Counted from the first letter of the stretch, positions 14,844 through 23,504 are shown. The stretch: 44,430 bases of DNA from Peptococcaceae bacterium CEB3 (GCA_001029295.1 LDXJ01000035.1:1-44430); one strand, 5' to 3'. Notes: generated from the letters alone by a model not told the origin. A program made the numbers and translations.

Positions 14844-15371
14844 TTATTTAGATGCTAACTTGATTTGCTCGGTCGTAGGTGTTGTGGGCGCTAAGTAGTC
14901 GTTTTCAGGCTGGGTATCAAAGAGAGATGGATCACCAAGCTTCGCTATAGCAACACCGGTAGTGAGGCCATAAGCCGCATGGCTGAGCACATACGACAAA
15001 TTGCTTGCGGCATCTTTTGGTCTAACCTTATTCGAAGAAAAACCACTCAGCAGGGCTGTTATTATTGACCCGTATGTTGCACCAAAAAAGACGCCTTTGG
15101 TGATTACATGGTCTCTGCCTGTTTTTGATAATATTCGCACCAATATGTTTCCGCCTAACATACTCAAGCCGGCATCAAATATTCCACCCAGTAGCTGTCC
15201 CTTGACAGTTTTTGCTTCTTTGCGCTTGTTAACCCATACGCCAGCCGCTGTCTCTCGGAAGGATCTTTGTGATATTTTCTGCCGAAGCGAGATTTCATCG
15301 ATAAGTGTTTTTGGCGCACTTCCAATGAAACCCGCAATAAGTCCCAAGACGAGACGATCTTTAATTTTCAT
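14844..15371 (-). CDS. Conserved hypothetical protein with membrane segments
   Basis: 175 residues, ATG preceded by AAAGGGGGTG. There is a hydrophobic N-terminal helix after a basic start (MKIKDRLVLGLIAGFIGS), then an amphipathic region (EISLRQKISQRSFRE). Two more Gly/Ala-rich hydrophobic segments follow, around residues 60-80 and 92-110 (GVFFGATYGSIITALLSG). I do not know a function; similar small glycine-rich membrane proteins occur in Clostridia. It runs opposite to the array genes around it. Confidence 0.6.
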   Translation of the reverse strand: MKIKDRLVLGLIAGFIGSAPKTLIDEISLRQKISQRSFRETAAGVWVNKRKEAKTVKGQLLGGIFDAGLSMLGGNILVRILSKTGRDHVITKGVFFGATYGSIITALLSGFSSNKVRPKDAASNLSYVLSHAAYGLTTGVAIAKLGDPSLFDTQPENDYLAPTTPTTEQIKLASK

Positions 15372-15740
15372 CGTCCTTCACCCCCTTTTGAATTTGAAGA
15401 AAAGTCAATGTTCGGTTACGGACATGAGCATTTTGATTGAATGATCAGCGTTAATAGAATTACCCAATGATGTCGAAAAAACACAGGATCTTCTTGGTTA
15501 GTATTGAAATATTAGGTTAACTTTTTGACGGAGCAGAGCTAATACTCTGTCACAGGTTTTAACTTGATCCGTAGGTATTCCTGGCCCGCGAAGGCGCGAC
15601 AAAATCTACAGCGGGAAAGCCCTGGGGATAATGTGGATAGTGTGAATAAGCTGTGGATAACGTTGGCTGATGCCAACGGAAGCGAACAGAGGAAGATACA
15701 TTAACGACTTGGAGCACGGGACAGCGGGTGGAATCGCAGT

Positions 15741-15860
15741 TCGAGCCGCATTCATATCCCCGTGATGCTGGAGATAGATATGGCAAACGGCCGCATCCAG
15801 GACGCATTCCTTTCCGGCACACTCTACCGCGGCTTTGAGCAAATCCTGGGGGGCCGTCCT
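15741..15860 (+). pseudogene. Remnant of a [NiFe]-hydrogenase large-subunit N-terminus
   Basis: The plus strand reads SRIHIPVMLEIDMANGRIQD, then AFLSGTLYRGFEQILGGRP. This closely follows the start of hydrogenase large subunits (TRIxGxxxIEVEVxxGxxxDA, then SGTxFRGFExILxGRDP). The frame loses similarity after GGRP, just before the expected ICGVC, and the rest of the gene is absent. About 40 codons remain. The rest of 15372-15910 contains no gene I can support. Confidence 0.6.
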
Positions 15861-15910
15861 ATGCATAAGGTGTATTTAGGGTCTACTGTACGCTCAAGTT
15901 CTACAGTAGA

Positions 15911-16906
15911 CTATGGAAGCTTGTCGCTGGGTGTTCCAAACACCGGGCTGGCAACTGAGGTGCGTGTTTTTGTCCGGTGTGAGACGAGGCTATGCCCAAT
16001 CATGCCCAAGACGATAAGGGCGATGCCGGCAAATGACAGTGCCGAAGGATAATTTCCGTGCAGGAGAACAACTTCTCCCAATAATGAGAAAATGAGTTCT
16101 CCGGATTGCGTCGCTTCCACGGCCGCGAGTTTGTGCATATTGCCCCGGGTCGCATTTGTAGCTGTAAAGAAAAGGATAGTGGCCACGACTCCGGAGGAGA
16201 GAGCGACGACGAAGGATTGGGCGACCTGTAGGGGGGCGGGTGCACCTACCCTCAAAAGGCCGTAGAGCGAGAGCAGAAGCCAAAAGGGCATACTGGCCAG
16301 AGTCATGCCCAACACCCGTTGATACGTATTAAGGGTACTTCCGCATAGTGCCATCATCTTGCGATTTCCCAAAGGGTAGGCAAAAGCTGCCAGGGCAACC
16401 GGCAGAACTCCCAGCAAGATTTCTTTCAGAGTGAGCGCGTACGCATTTTGAACCTGGATGATAGCTACACCGGCGAGAATGACAAGGGACATCCCCAACC
16501 CTTTGAGAGGAATTCTTGCTCGCATTTTTACATAACCATGATTGGTTTGAACAATTTCCTGAAAAAAAGGTGCAAGAAGCGAACCAGCCACAATGGTCAT
16601 CTGCCACATGCCGGCCACCAGCCAAGCGGGGCCATAAGAAGCCGCAAAACAGAGGGGGGTGTAAAACAGGCCGAAACCCACGGTGCTCCAGCCCAACCAC
16701 GATAGGGGCCTGGCTCGCATGGCGGAGAAAAGGTCTTTGAGATTCCTCCGTGCGGCTACGATGGCCAAGAGGGGCGGTACCATAAACAGGTATCGCAAGG
16801 CAGCACTCCAGATCCAACTGCCCCCGGCAAGATTCATGGCTCGATTGAGCACAAAGGTAAAGGCAAAAAAGAATGAGGCTAAGATTCCCAGTGCGATGGC
16901 TTTCAA
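15911..16906 (-). CDS. Drug/metabolite transporter (multidrug resistance efflux type, EamA-like)
   Basis: About ten membrane helices in two repeats: AIALGILASFFFAFTFVLNR at the start, GSWIWSAALRYLFMVPPLL, AWLVAGMWQMTIVAGSLLAP, GLGMSLVILAGVAIIQVQ and a last helix pair ending ALIVLGMIGHSLVSH. This is the layout of the multidrug-resistance-efflux subgroup of the DMT superfamily. A longer frame begins at 16975, but a TTG at 16906 has AGAGG nine bases upstream and gives the usual family N-terminus (MKAIALG), so I prefer it: 331 residues. The substrate is unknown; it stands alone. Confidence 0.8.
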   Translation of the reverse strand: MKAIALGILASFFFAFTFVLNRAMNLAGGSWIWSAALRYLFMVPPLLAIVAARRNLKDLFSAMRARPLSWLGWSTVGFGLFYTPLCFAASYGPAWLVAGMWQMTIVAGSLLAPFFQEIVQTNHGYVKMRARIPLKGLGMSLVILAGVAIIQVQNAYALTLKEILLGVLPVALAAFAYPLGNRKMMALCGSTLNTYQRVLGMTLASMPFWLLLSLYGLLRVGAPAPLQVAQSFVVALSSGVVATILFFTATNATRGNMHKLAAVEATQSGELIFSLLGEVVLLHGNYPSALSFAGIALIVLGMIGHSLVSHRTKTRTSVASPVFGTPSDKLP

Positions 16907-17073
16907 AGGCAAGCACCTCTTTCTGACCAAAAGGCTTAGCCGAATGCCCCTGGATTTATCCACGGGATAAGGCATCGAAAATACATGAATCCTAAGAAAG
17001 TGTCTTTCACAAAAAGTAATTCGGTATTATAATCTAGGTAGAACTTATATTCGATGAGGGAGGTGAAATAGAA

Positions 17074-18597
17074 ATGAAGTCAATTAATAAAAAGTCTGAA
17101 TCATTCGTCTGCGAAGTTCCCTTACGGGTTTCTGAGACCCATGCAAAAATTCTTAATGCCCGCTTTGAAGCGGCCCGGCAGATGTATAATGCCCTTTTAG
17201 GCGAAGGCCTGCGCCGGTTAAATCTCATGCGTCAATCCATAGCTTATAATCGAGCCAGGGCCATCCCTCCAGCCGATTCCTTACGGCAAAATGAGCGTTC
17301 CAATCTGTTTAAGCAAGCCAGGGATACCTATGGGTTCTCGGAATACGCGCTTTCACGCTACGCAACCCAAGTACGGGACTCCTGGTTGGGTGAGCACCTA
17401 GATGCCCATACCGTTCGGAAGTTAACCAAGCGGGCTTTCAGCGCTGTATCACGGGTAGCCTATGGCAAGGCCAAGAAAGTTCGGTTCAAAGGGAAACGCG
17501 GGCTGCACTCGGTCGAAGGGAAAAGCCAGGGTTCGGCGATTAAGTGGAAAGAGGATCAGGTTGCATGGTCTGGAATCAGTCTTCTCCTAGTAAAAGATGC
17601 TCTTAAAGATCCTGTCATCGCCTACGGGTTGTCCCACCGTGTCAAATATGTCCGGCTCGTTCGACGGCTTATCAATGGTAAAGACCGGTTTTACGCTCAA
17701 CTAGTTTTAGAGGGCAAACCGTATCAAAAGCCGGAACACATACTCGGAACAGAGATTGTGGGCCTAGACATCGGGACTTCGACCATTGCCCATGTGGGCG
17801 AGACACAAGCAGCACTCACAATGTTTTGCGAACCGATTGTACGTAATCACCGGGAAATCCGGCGGCAGCAGCGGCATATCGATCGGCAGCGGCGGGCTAA
17901 TAATCCGGAGTGCTACGATGAGAAAGGCCGGGCCATCAAGGGAAAACACCCAACTAAGAAGAGTCGCCATATGAAAGTCTCCCTGGGGAAACTATCAGAA
18001 ATGTTTCGCAAAGAAGCAGCCTACCGTAAATCATTGCACGGACAGTTAGCGAATCAGATACTGTCCGTGGGGATTAACATCAATACCGAAAAGCTCTCGT
18101 ACAGAGCTTTCCAAAAAACCTTTGGCAAATCAGTGGGAGTGCGTGCTCCGGGTATGTTTGTCGATATACTTCAACGCAAGGCTGAAAGTGCTGGCGGCGG
18201 AGTTTATACATTCAACACCCGGACAACCGCATTATCTCAAATGTGCCACTGTGGAGAGAAACACAAGAAACCGCTGAAGCAGAGAGTCCACGAATGTTCG
18301 TGCGGAGTCGTAATGCAACGCGATCTCTACAGTGCATATTTGGCCCGGTTTGTCAAAGACGATATTCTCTGCGCAACCGAGGCAGGTTTGTCTTGGTCAG
18401 GTGCGGAATCGCTCCTGCGGGCGGCGTGGGGAGATTCACAACAACTTGCGAGTGGCAGGGCCGTCCCTGCCTCCTTCGGAGTCTTTCGGAGTCAGAGCGA
18501 GTCGTCCGAGAAAGAGGACTTGGTTGAGCGTAAGAGTTTGGATGTTGTAGCCTTCGAGCGAGAGCCAATCAGAGCGCAGTCAATTGTAGGTTCTTAG
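17074..18597 (+). CDS. tnpB: TnpB-family RNA-guided nuclease of an IS605/IS1341-type element
   Basis: 507 residues. The RuvC core is complete: VGLDIGTSTIAHV with Asp232, INTEKLSYRAF with Glu339 and MQRDLYSAYLA with Asp417. A zinc ribbon uses Cys391, Cys393, Cys408 and Cys410. The ATG follows GAGGGAGGTG. No TnpA tyrosine transposase is next to it, so movement would need TnpA in trans. It is longer than most TnpB proteins (about 400), with a Ser/Glu-rich C-terminal tail after the last Asp. TnpB enzymes cut DNA with an RNA made from the element's right end; that end follows directly. All catalytic residues are present, so it may be active. Confidence 0.88.
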   Translation: MKSINKKSESFVCEVPLRVSETHAKILNARFEAARQMYNALLGEGLRRLNLMRQSIAYNRARAIPPADSLRQNERSNLFKQARDTYGFSEYALSRYATQVRDSWLGEHLDAHTVRKLTKRAFSAVSRVAYGKAKKVRFKGKRGLHSVEGKSQGSAIKWKEDQVAWSGISLLLVKDALKDPVIAYGLSHRVKYVRLVRRLINGKDRFYAQLVLEGKPYQKPEHILGTEIVGLDIGTSTIAHVGETQAALTMFCEPIVRNHREIRRQQRHIDRQRRANNPECYDEKGRAIKGKHPTKKSRHMKVSLGKLSEMFRKEAAYRKSLHGQLANQILSVGININTEKLSYRAFQKTFGKSVGVRAPGMFVDILQRKAESAGGGVYTFNTRTTALSQMCHCGEKHKKPLKQRVHECSCGVVMQRDLYSAYLARFVKDDILCATEAGLSWSGAESLLRAAWGDSQQLASGRAVPASFGVFRSQSESSEKEDLVERKSLDVVAFEREPIRAQSIVGS

Positions 18598-18600
18598 AAC

Positions 18601-18630
18601 CCCCTGGCTTTAGCCATGGGGAGATTCAGG
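18601..18630 (+). ncRNA. Right end of the TnpB element / predicted end of its omega RNA scaffold
   Basis: Four bases after the tnpB stop lies the hairpin CCCC-T-GGCT-TT-AGCC-AT-GGGG, followed by AGATTCAGG. IS605-family right ends carry such a hairpin, and the omega RNA covers the last part of tnpB plus this end, with the guide read from the flanking DNA (here beginning near 18625-18630). The exact boundary and the extent of the RNA are inferred. Confidence 0.55.
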
Positions 18631-18840
18631 AAGCATCCTCAGTCGATTTTACCATTTACCGTGAAGCATGTAAAACCCCCACAGCCACGATGCCGACGCC
18701 GATCATATTGCAGCTATCGATAATACAACGCGAAAATTGATGAACGAACGTAAGAACAGTTGGAACCCGCTCATAGCGGGATGCGCATATTCCGTTCATA
18801 GCCGGAGACAACATGTTCCGGCAACATCCAGTTACTTCAT

Positions 18841-18890
18841 AGAAGGTTAATTGGTGCCGGAAGCGTTGGGGACGTGGGGGACGGAAGACG
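18841..18890 (+). repeat. Structured-repeat fragment before a GNAT gene
   Basis: GGTGCCGGAAGCGTTGGGGA matches the end block at 5200-5217 (GCCGGAAGCATTGGGGG). Upstream are two stems, CCCGCT-CATA-AGCGGG-like at about 18757-18771 and GCCGGA/TCCGGC at 18801-18823. The rest of 18631-18954 has no gene I can support. Confidence 0.45.
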
Positions 18891-18969
18891 GGGGTCTGTT
18901 GGCGTGAGCGTTGATAAATTAGGAGAACCCTGGTAATATCAAGGTAACCATCTGGTGAGGGGGCTTATT

Positions 18970-19584
18970 ATGCTTATTTATACTAATGAAGAGTTGAACT
19001 TAAAGATTTACGAGTTGGATCCTACAAGGTGGTATGATTTTGAGAATCTGTTTGGTGAAAAAGGAGCGTGTGGCGGCTGTTGGTGCATGTCTTGGCGTTT
19101 AAAGAGGTCCGACTTTGAGCGCCAAAAGGGGAGTAAAAACAGAAGTGCGATGAAAGCACTGATTGAACAGAATAGGAAAATAGGCGTTTTGGCGTATATA
19201 AATCATGAGCCCATTGGTTGGTGTGCAGTTGCTCCGAGGGAAGAATATTTAAGATTAGAAAACTCACGGGTCTTAAAAAGAATTGACAATGAACAGGTTT
19301 GGTCTGTGACATGCTTTTTTATTTCTAAATCCTATAGAAGAAAAGGCATTTCTATTGAATTACTGAACGGGGTAATTAAATATTGCGAAATTAACAATGT
19401 TAAGATAATCGAGGGATATCCGGTTGTCCCATATAGTGAACGAATTCCGGATGCCTTTGCATGGACTGGTATTCCTTCTGCTTTTCAAAAGACTGGTTTT
19501 GTTGAGGTGGAAAGAAGATCCAAAGCAAAACCTATAATGAGATATTACACGGTACATGCTGACATGGAACACCGTGATCAATAA
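18970..19584 (+). CDS. GNAT-family acetyltransferase with GGCWCM motif
   Basis: 204 residues from the ATG at 18970, which has GAGGGGG six bases upstream; a GTG at 18955 would add five residues and overlap that site. It shares the signature of the protein at 11435: ACGGCWCMSWRLKRSDFE near the N-terminus, VTCFFISKSYRRKGISIELL as acetyl-CoA loop, and IIEGYPVVP. Overall the two differ widely, so they are old paralogues or independent arrivals. Single-gene unit; substrate unknown. Confidence 0.8.
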   Translation: MLIYTNEELNLKIYELDPTRWYDFENLFGEKGACGGCWCMSWRLKRSDFERQKGSKNRSAMKALIEQNRKIGVLAYINHEPIGWCAVAPREEYLRLENSRVLKRIDNEQVWSVTCFFISKSYRRKGISIELLNGVIKYCEINNVKIIEGYPVVPYSERIPDAFAWTGIPSAFQKTGFVEVERRSKAKPIMRYYTVHADMEHRDQ

Positions 19585-19650
19585 AGCTGTGAAACGGCTA
19601 GAAACCAACCTTAAGCTGCTTTGTTGGCTCATTCCGAACATACCAGTGAT

Positions 19651-19705
19651 GGCAAATTACCCGCCGGGAGCGTTGGAGGGTGGGGGAAGCAACGGAGGGG
19701 GAAAA
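19651..19705 (+). repeat. Structured-repeat fragment with strong Shine-Dalgarno
   Basis: GGCAAATTACCCGCCGGGAG then CGTTGGAGGG, the same end block as 13190-13208. It leads into AACGGAGGGGGAAAAAAG before a short frame. Confidence 0.5.
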
Positions 19706-19708
19706 AAG

Positions 19709-19801
19709 ATGTACTTTTCATCCCTCAGTATTGATCAATCCCAATGGGATAATAACGGATATCCATGTGGGCACAATGCGGGACCACGCCAGGAGCTATA
19801 A
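19709..19801 (+). CDS. Possible 30-residue peptide
   Basis: ATG at 19709 behind GGAGGGGG, with the frame MYFSSLSIDQSQWDNN then GYPCGHNAGPRQEL ending at 19801. The ribosome binding site is excellent but the peptide is too short to judge. It could be a real small protein or the stump of a lost gene: the CGHNAGPRQEL end reads like the interior of a larger protein. Confidence 0.3.
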   Translation: MYFSSLSIDQSQWDNNGYPCGHNAGPRQEL

Positions 19802-19826
19802 GAGATAAGCACAGGGGGTAGTACAA

Positions 19827-20036
19827 ATGTCAGCGTTCGTTATCGAAAAGTTATGCCGTGGTTGTCAGCGTTGTGTGCGAACCTGTCCCAACGGAGCTAT
19901 TTCGATGGAGTTGAGCCTTGCCGTGGTTGATTCTAGTAAATGTCTGGACTGTGAAGAATGCATGGAAGCATGTACGCATAGGGCCATTCACTTTAAAAGA
20001 AAAAAATCCAAAAAAAAGTCCCCAAGAATATTGTAA
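19827..20036 (+). CDS. Two-cluster [4Fe-4S] ferredoxin-like protein
   Basis: 69 residues with two cysteine motifs, CRGCQRCVRTCP and CLDCEECMEACTH, each with the CxxCxxCxxxC spacing of a bacterial [4Fe-4S] cluster, and a lysine-rich tail (KRKKSKKKS). The second motif ends in CTH instead of CP. It would be a small cytosolic electron carrier. The ATG follows AGGGGG. It is not next to an obvious redox partner, so its role here is open. Confidence 0.85.
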   Translation: MSAFVIEKLCRGCQRCVRTCPNGAISMELSLAVVDSSKCLDCEECMEACTHRAIHFKRKKSKKKSPRIL

Positions 20037-20087
20037 TTAATGACCACATGAAAGGGATTTGATTGACGAAACGGGTGCCTAATAGGA

Positions 20088-20306
20088 ATGAGCTTTCGTA
20101 TCTTTACATTATTAATGCAGACGATTAAATTTAACAGCGAAAGTAATAGTGTTGTAGTTTTGCTATGGTTAATCGTAATTTTTGATACAGGTACTTTTGC
20201 TATATTTATCTTTCAGCTGAGAAAAAAATGCAAATTGAAGGTAGAGATCGAATCTTGGGCCAGCATCCTACGGGGAGACAGCATGAAGATCTCAATTCAG
20301 ATCTAA
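20088..20306 (+). CDS. Possible small single-span membrane protein
   Basis: 72 residues with one clear hydrophobic helix (VVVLLWLIVIFDTGTFAIFIF, about 22-42) followed by a basic segment (QLRKKCKLK). The upstream ribosome binding site (TAGG) is weak. No family recognised; it may be the end of a larger lost gene. Confidence 0.35.
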   Translation: MSFRIFTLLMQTIKFNSESNSVVVLLWLIVIFDTGTFAIFIFQLRKKCKLKVEIESWASILRGDSMKISIQI

Positions 20307-20454
20307 AAACGCTATCTGCCTAGCCATCAAATTAACTTCCACTAATCCAGGCGGGTCTCCTGGCTCTGGGACGATGGCGGCATAGGGAGGGGTGTGAAAG
20401 AATGGTGCGAAAAGAGAACCGAAGTAAAGCTTCAACATAAGGGAGGGGTCTTGA

Positions 20455-21042
20455 ATGTGGCAAGACTATGTTCTGGATTTTACCAGTCAGTTTCAACATC
20501 CGGCATGGGGGGTCTCTCATTACAAACGTGTTTATGAGTTATCCTATAGGTTGGCCAATGGTTACGAGAACGTGGACATGGAATCTCTCTTCGCAGCTGC
20601 TTACCTCCATGATATGGGAGCTTTCCCTCCGTATAAACAAGAGGGCATTGATCACGCCGAGAGATCGGTTCAAGCAGTTGGGGAGATATTGAGAGTAGCC
20701 AGTTTTCCAGAGGATAAGGTCCCTATGGTGAAAGATATGATTAGAGGCCATATGTTTTACGAGAGGCCATCAAAACAATTAGAATCGATTATTTTTCACG
20801 ATGCAGACACATTAGAATTTATGGGGGCCATTGGAATAGTAAGGCTATTATCTATAGTAGGGCGCGATGACTGGACGCCGGATACGGAGAGTGCCATAGG
20901 ATTGATTAAGCAGTTTTCCATTGAGCTTATGAGTAAGTTGAATACTCCTACGGCAAAGAATATTGGGCTAAGGAGACAGGAGGAAATGAAAGTATTTCTT
21001 GAGGCACTGTCTGAGGAAACGTTAGATTTTGTAAACATGTGA
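20455..21042 (+). CDS. HD-domain phosphohydrolase
   Basis: 195 residues with the full HD metal set: His22 in GVSHYKRVYEL, His52-Asp53 in AYLHDMGAFPP, His67 in GIDHAERSV and Asp116 in IFHDADTLEFMG. Members hydrolyse phosphate bonds in nucleotides or second messengers; the substrate is unknown. Of the two in-frame candidates I keep ATG 20455, which follows AGGGAGGGG. Single-gene unit in the array. Confidence 0.85.
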   Translation: MWQDYVLDFTSQFQHPAWGVSHYKRVYELSYRLANGYENVDMESLFAAAYLHDMGAFPPYKQEGIDHAERSVQAVGEILRVASFPEDKVPMVKDMIRGHMFYERPSKQLESIIFHDADTLEFMGAIGIVRLLSIVGRDDWTPDTESAIGLIKQFSIELMSKLNTPTAKNIGLRRQEEMKVFLEALSEETLDFVNM

Positions 21043-21190
21043 ATAGTGTGGAAGGGAGTTGAGCGAGGCTAGAAAGGTAGAAGTTTGTCAACTCCTAAAG
21101 CAGGGTGTTGTAAGTCTGTTACTCGCGCATCTATCTAGTTTTGGTGGTTGAGTGCTATTGGTGTAAAATAGGGCGAAAGGAAGGGAACAC

Positions 21191-21706
21191 GTGGATACGT
21201 TTTCATTGATTAAGCCCGATCCTAGGTTTGAAGAGCAGTTTGTTAAAAATGTTAAAGACTTTGAAAGACAGGGTGAATTGACGTATTTTGATATGTACAA
21301 AAATGCTTTATTAGATTTTGACGAGTTTGTCAATGAACTATTAGACCATTCCAGGGGATCCAACCTCCCCGCCGGATGGACAATCCCATATTCTACGTAT
21401 TGGCTAATAAACGAAAAGAAAGAAGATATTCTCGGATGTATTAGAATTAGACACAGAGAATTAGCAATTCATGGTCACATAGGTTATGATGTACCGCCAA
21501 GGTTTAGGAATAGAGGGTATGGTACAAAATTATTAAGACTAGCTATTGAAAGGATTCCGGAACTCAAGTTAAAAAAAGTGATAATCGCATGTGAGGAGAA
21601 CAATATCAGTTCTTTACGAGTGATTGAAAACAGCAATGGTATATTTATGCAAAAAATCTGTGATGATAATGGATTAACCTATCATCAATACGAAATTGAA
21701 CTTTAA
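21191..21706 (+). CDS. GNAT-family acetyltransferase
   Basis: 171 residues, GTG start after GAAAGGAAGGGA. An N-terminal helical part (EEQFVKNVKDFERQGEL) precedes the GNAT core with DILGCIRIRHREL, the acetyl-CoA loop RFRNRGYGTKLLRLAIE and the C-terminal VIIACEENNISSLRVIENSN. This resembles predicted acetyltransferases of the YkwB/COG3981 type. The acceptor is unknown. It stands alone between the HD and PHP genes, all on the same strand. Confidence 0.85.
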   Translation: MDTFSLIKPDPRFEEQFVKNVKDFERQGELTYFDMYKNALLDFDEFVNELLDHSRGSNLPAGWTIPYSTYWLINEKKEDILGCIRIRHRELAIHGHIGYDVPPRFRNRGYGTKLLRLAIERIPELKLKKVIIACEENNISSLRVIENSNGIFMQKICDDNGLTYHQYEIEL

Positions 21707-21794
21707 TCCTCCGCCGCCCTTTGAATCAGAGAAACAGCGCCGTCTCTGGGAGGCGAGAATGATTAAATGAGGGTGAAAAGGGGAGATAACTTTA

Positions 21795-22679
21795 ATGAGC
21801 TACTCGAATTTCCATACACACTGTTCGTATTGCGATGGACTGGGGCAGCCTGAAGAATACGTCAGACAAGCCATTCAATATGGCTTCGCAGCCATTGGTT
21901 TTTCGAGTCATGCCCCTTTGCCGGATAGCTATTGTTGGACGTTAAAAGATGCTGAACTCAAGGAATACTGTCATACAGTACGAAGTTTGGGTGTGAAATA
22001 TTCGAAGGCTATCCAAGTATATCTTGGTTTAGAAATAGACTATATCCCCGGAACCGTAGGGAAAAACTCAGACGAATTTAGGGCATGTAATTTGGATTAC
22101 ACTATAGGGTCCGTTCATTTCGCTGTAGATGACCAAACGGGGCGATATTTTAATTGGGTTGAGAGTGAAGACAGTTATATATGGATTCTCAAGCATGTTT
22201 TTCGTGGTGATATCAGGGCTTTCGTCGGAGGTTACTATAAATCGATGCCAAACATGGTCAGAGAAAAGAAACCAGATATTATCGGCCATTTTGACATAAT
22301 TAAGAAAAACAATTTAAGCGGCAACTATTTTTGTGAAGGCGACGATTGGTATAAGCAGGAAGTACGTGATACGTTAAAGGAGATTGCCCTGTCTGGGTGT
22401 ATCGTGGAAGCTAGTACAGCCGGAATGGCCAGGGGATGCATGAATGATCTATACCCCAGTATGTGGATATTGAGAGAATGCCGAGAGCGGAATATCCCCA
22501 TAATATTGAATTCAGACGCACATACTCCAAAGGAATTGAATGCCAATTTTGAGCTGGCGGTTAAGAGATTAAATGCGGTAGGCTATTTTGAGCAATCCGT
22601 ATTATCAGATGGGACATGGAAGCAAGTGGAACTAACTGCAGCAGGGGCAAAGTCTGGCCAAACCGGGCAGAACCATTAA
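21795..22679 (+). CDS. PHP-family histidinol-phosphatase-like phosphoesterase
   Basis: 294 residues of the HisJ/HisK-like PHP family: metal ligands in NFHTHCSYCDG at the N-terminus, FSSHAP, GLEIDYIPG, GSVHF, then GHFDIIKK and the C-terminal LNSDAHTPKEL. These cover the trinuclear metal site of PHP phosphatases. Histidinol phosphate is the usual substrate, but no other his gene is in the window, so another phosphate ester is possible. ATG preceded by AAAAGGGGAG. Gap to the following GNAT is 18 bases, so these two may share a transcript. Confidence 0.85.
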   Translation: MSYSNFHTHCSYCDGLGQPEEYVRQAIQYGFAAIGFSSHAPLPDSYCWTLKDAELKEYCHTVRSLGVKYSKAIQVYLGLEIDYIPGTVGKNSDEFRACNLDYTIGSVHFAVDDQTGRYFNWVESEDSYIWILKHVFRGDIRAFVGGYYKSMPNMVREKKPDIIGHFDIIKKNNLSGNYFCEGDDWYKQEVRDTLKEIALSGCIVEASTAGMARGCMNDLYPSMWILRECRERNIPIILNSDAHTPKELNANFELAVKRLNAVGYFEQSVLSDGTWKQVELTAAGAKSGQTGQNH

Positions 22680-22697
22680 AGATAGGAGGGAAACGCA

Positions 22698-23117
22698 ATG
22701 TTTGCCTATAAAGTGGGTTTGGAGTGCATACATTGGGAGCAACTTTTCGGCCTTTACGAGGATATTGGGCTGGTTGCGGGTTATGGAAAGAAAAAGGATC
22801 ACGACAAGATTCGAAGGGCATTTGAACAAACCTATAAGGTAGTAACAGCTTGGAAGAATGACAGTTTAATTGGAGCGGCCAGAATGCTATCAGATGGAGT
22901 ATGTTATGGTATGATCTTTGATGCTGCGGTTTTGCCAGAATATCAGAAATTGGGGGTAGGCAAGGGCTTGGTTGCAGAATTGCTAAAGGGTAACGAGCAC
23001 CTATGCATTCATTTGACTGCGACCTATGGAAATGAGGAGTTCTATATTAAGTTGGGATTTAAGCGTCATAGAACTGCATTTGCCAAGTATCCCTTTGAAT
23101 CTGATTATTTAATCTAA
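22698..23117 (+). CDS. GNAT-family acetyltransferase
   Basis: 139 residues with AWKNDSLIGAARMLSDGVCY, the loop LPEYQKLGVGKGLVAELLKG and YIKLGFKRHRTAFAKYP at the end, the pattern of compact GNAT proteins. ATG behind TAGGAGGG. It follows the PHP gene closely. Substrate unknown. Confidence 0.85.
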   Translation: MFAYKVGLECIHWEQLFGLYEDIGLVAGYGKKKDHDKIRRAFEQTYKVVTAWKNDSLIGAARMLSDGVCYGMIFDAAVLPEYQKLGVGKGLVAELLKGNEHLCIHLTATYGNEEFYIKLGFKRHRTAFAKYPFESDYLI

Positions 23118-23334
23118 TTCTTTGAAGACATATTTCGTGGGATTAATTTGCTAAGGAAGGCGGTAGGATTCATTGATAACTGTACGGACGGCAACCGGTC
23201 ATGATAGACGTCTTAATGAACGCAACATTTTAAGAAATTGATTCAAGTAATTTAGTAGTGTTGAGGTACGTCGCAGTTTTCGCGGGGCTGAAGAGGGAAT
23301 TTGGCTACCGGTTATATGGCAGGGTTGGTGGGTT

Positions 23335-23430
23335 GCACAGTTCAAGAATTCGCCTTGATGAAGTCTAGCCAGAAGTCAAGGCCGAAGAGCCAGGTGCGGG
23401 AAATTAGCACGCCGGGGGCTTTGGAGGGAC
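23335..23430 (+). repeat. Structured intergenic repeat with domain-V-like hairpin
   Basis: GCACAGTTCAAGAATTCGCC, AAGTCTAGCCAGAAGTCAAG and then GAGCCAGGTGCGGGAAATTA with GCACGCCGGGGGC (23387-23419). The hairpin has a lower stem, a two-base CG bulge on the 3' side and a GAAA-containing loop, as in group II domain V. The gap 23118-23504 contains no supported gene. Confidence 0.6.
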
Positions 23431-23504
23431 GAGGTGCCTGTCTTAGGGGTGTAGGGATGGTAGTAATAGCGGTAAATGATTCGTTTGTAGAAAGGATCAA
23501 ATGA

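Noticed and set aside
15632-15660. DnaA-box-like sequences as a replication origin
   Set aside because: Only one perfect box (TGTGGATAA) and one near match, with no AT-rich unwinding region, no dnaA or rep gene nearby. Not enough for an origin.
21795-22679. PHP protein as proof of a histidine operon
   Set aside because: No other his gene is present; the family also includes phosphatases with other substrates.
23301-23504. 67-residue plus-strand frame before the tandem GNAT
   Set aside because: It lies entirely over the structured repeat and its text is just the repeat read in frame.
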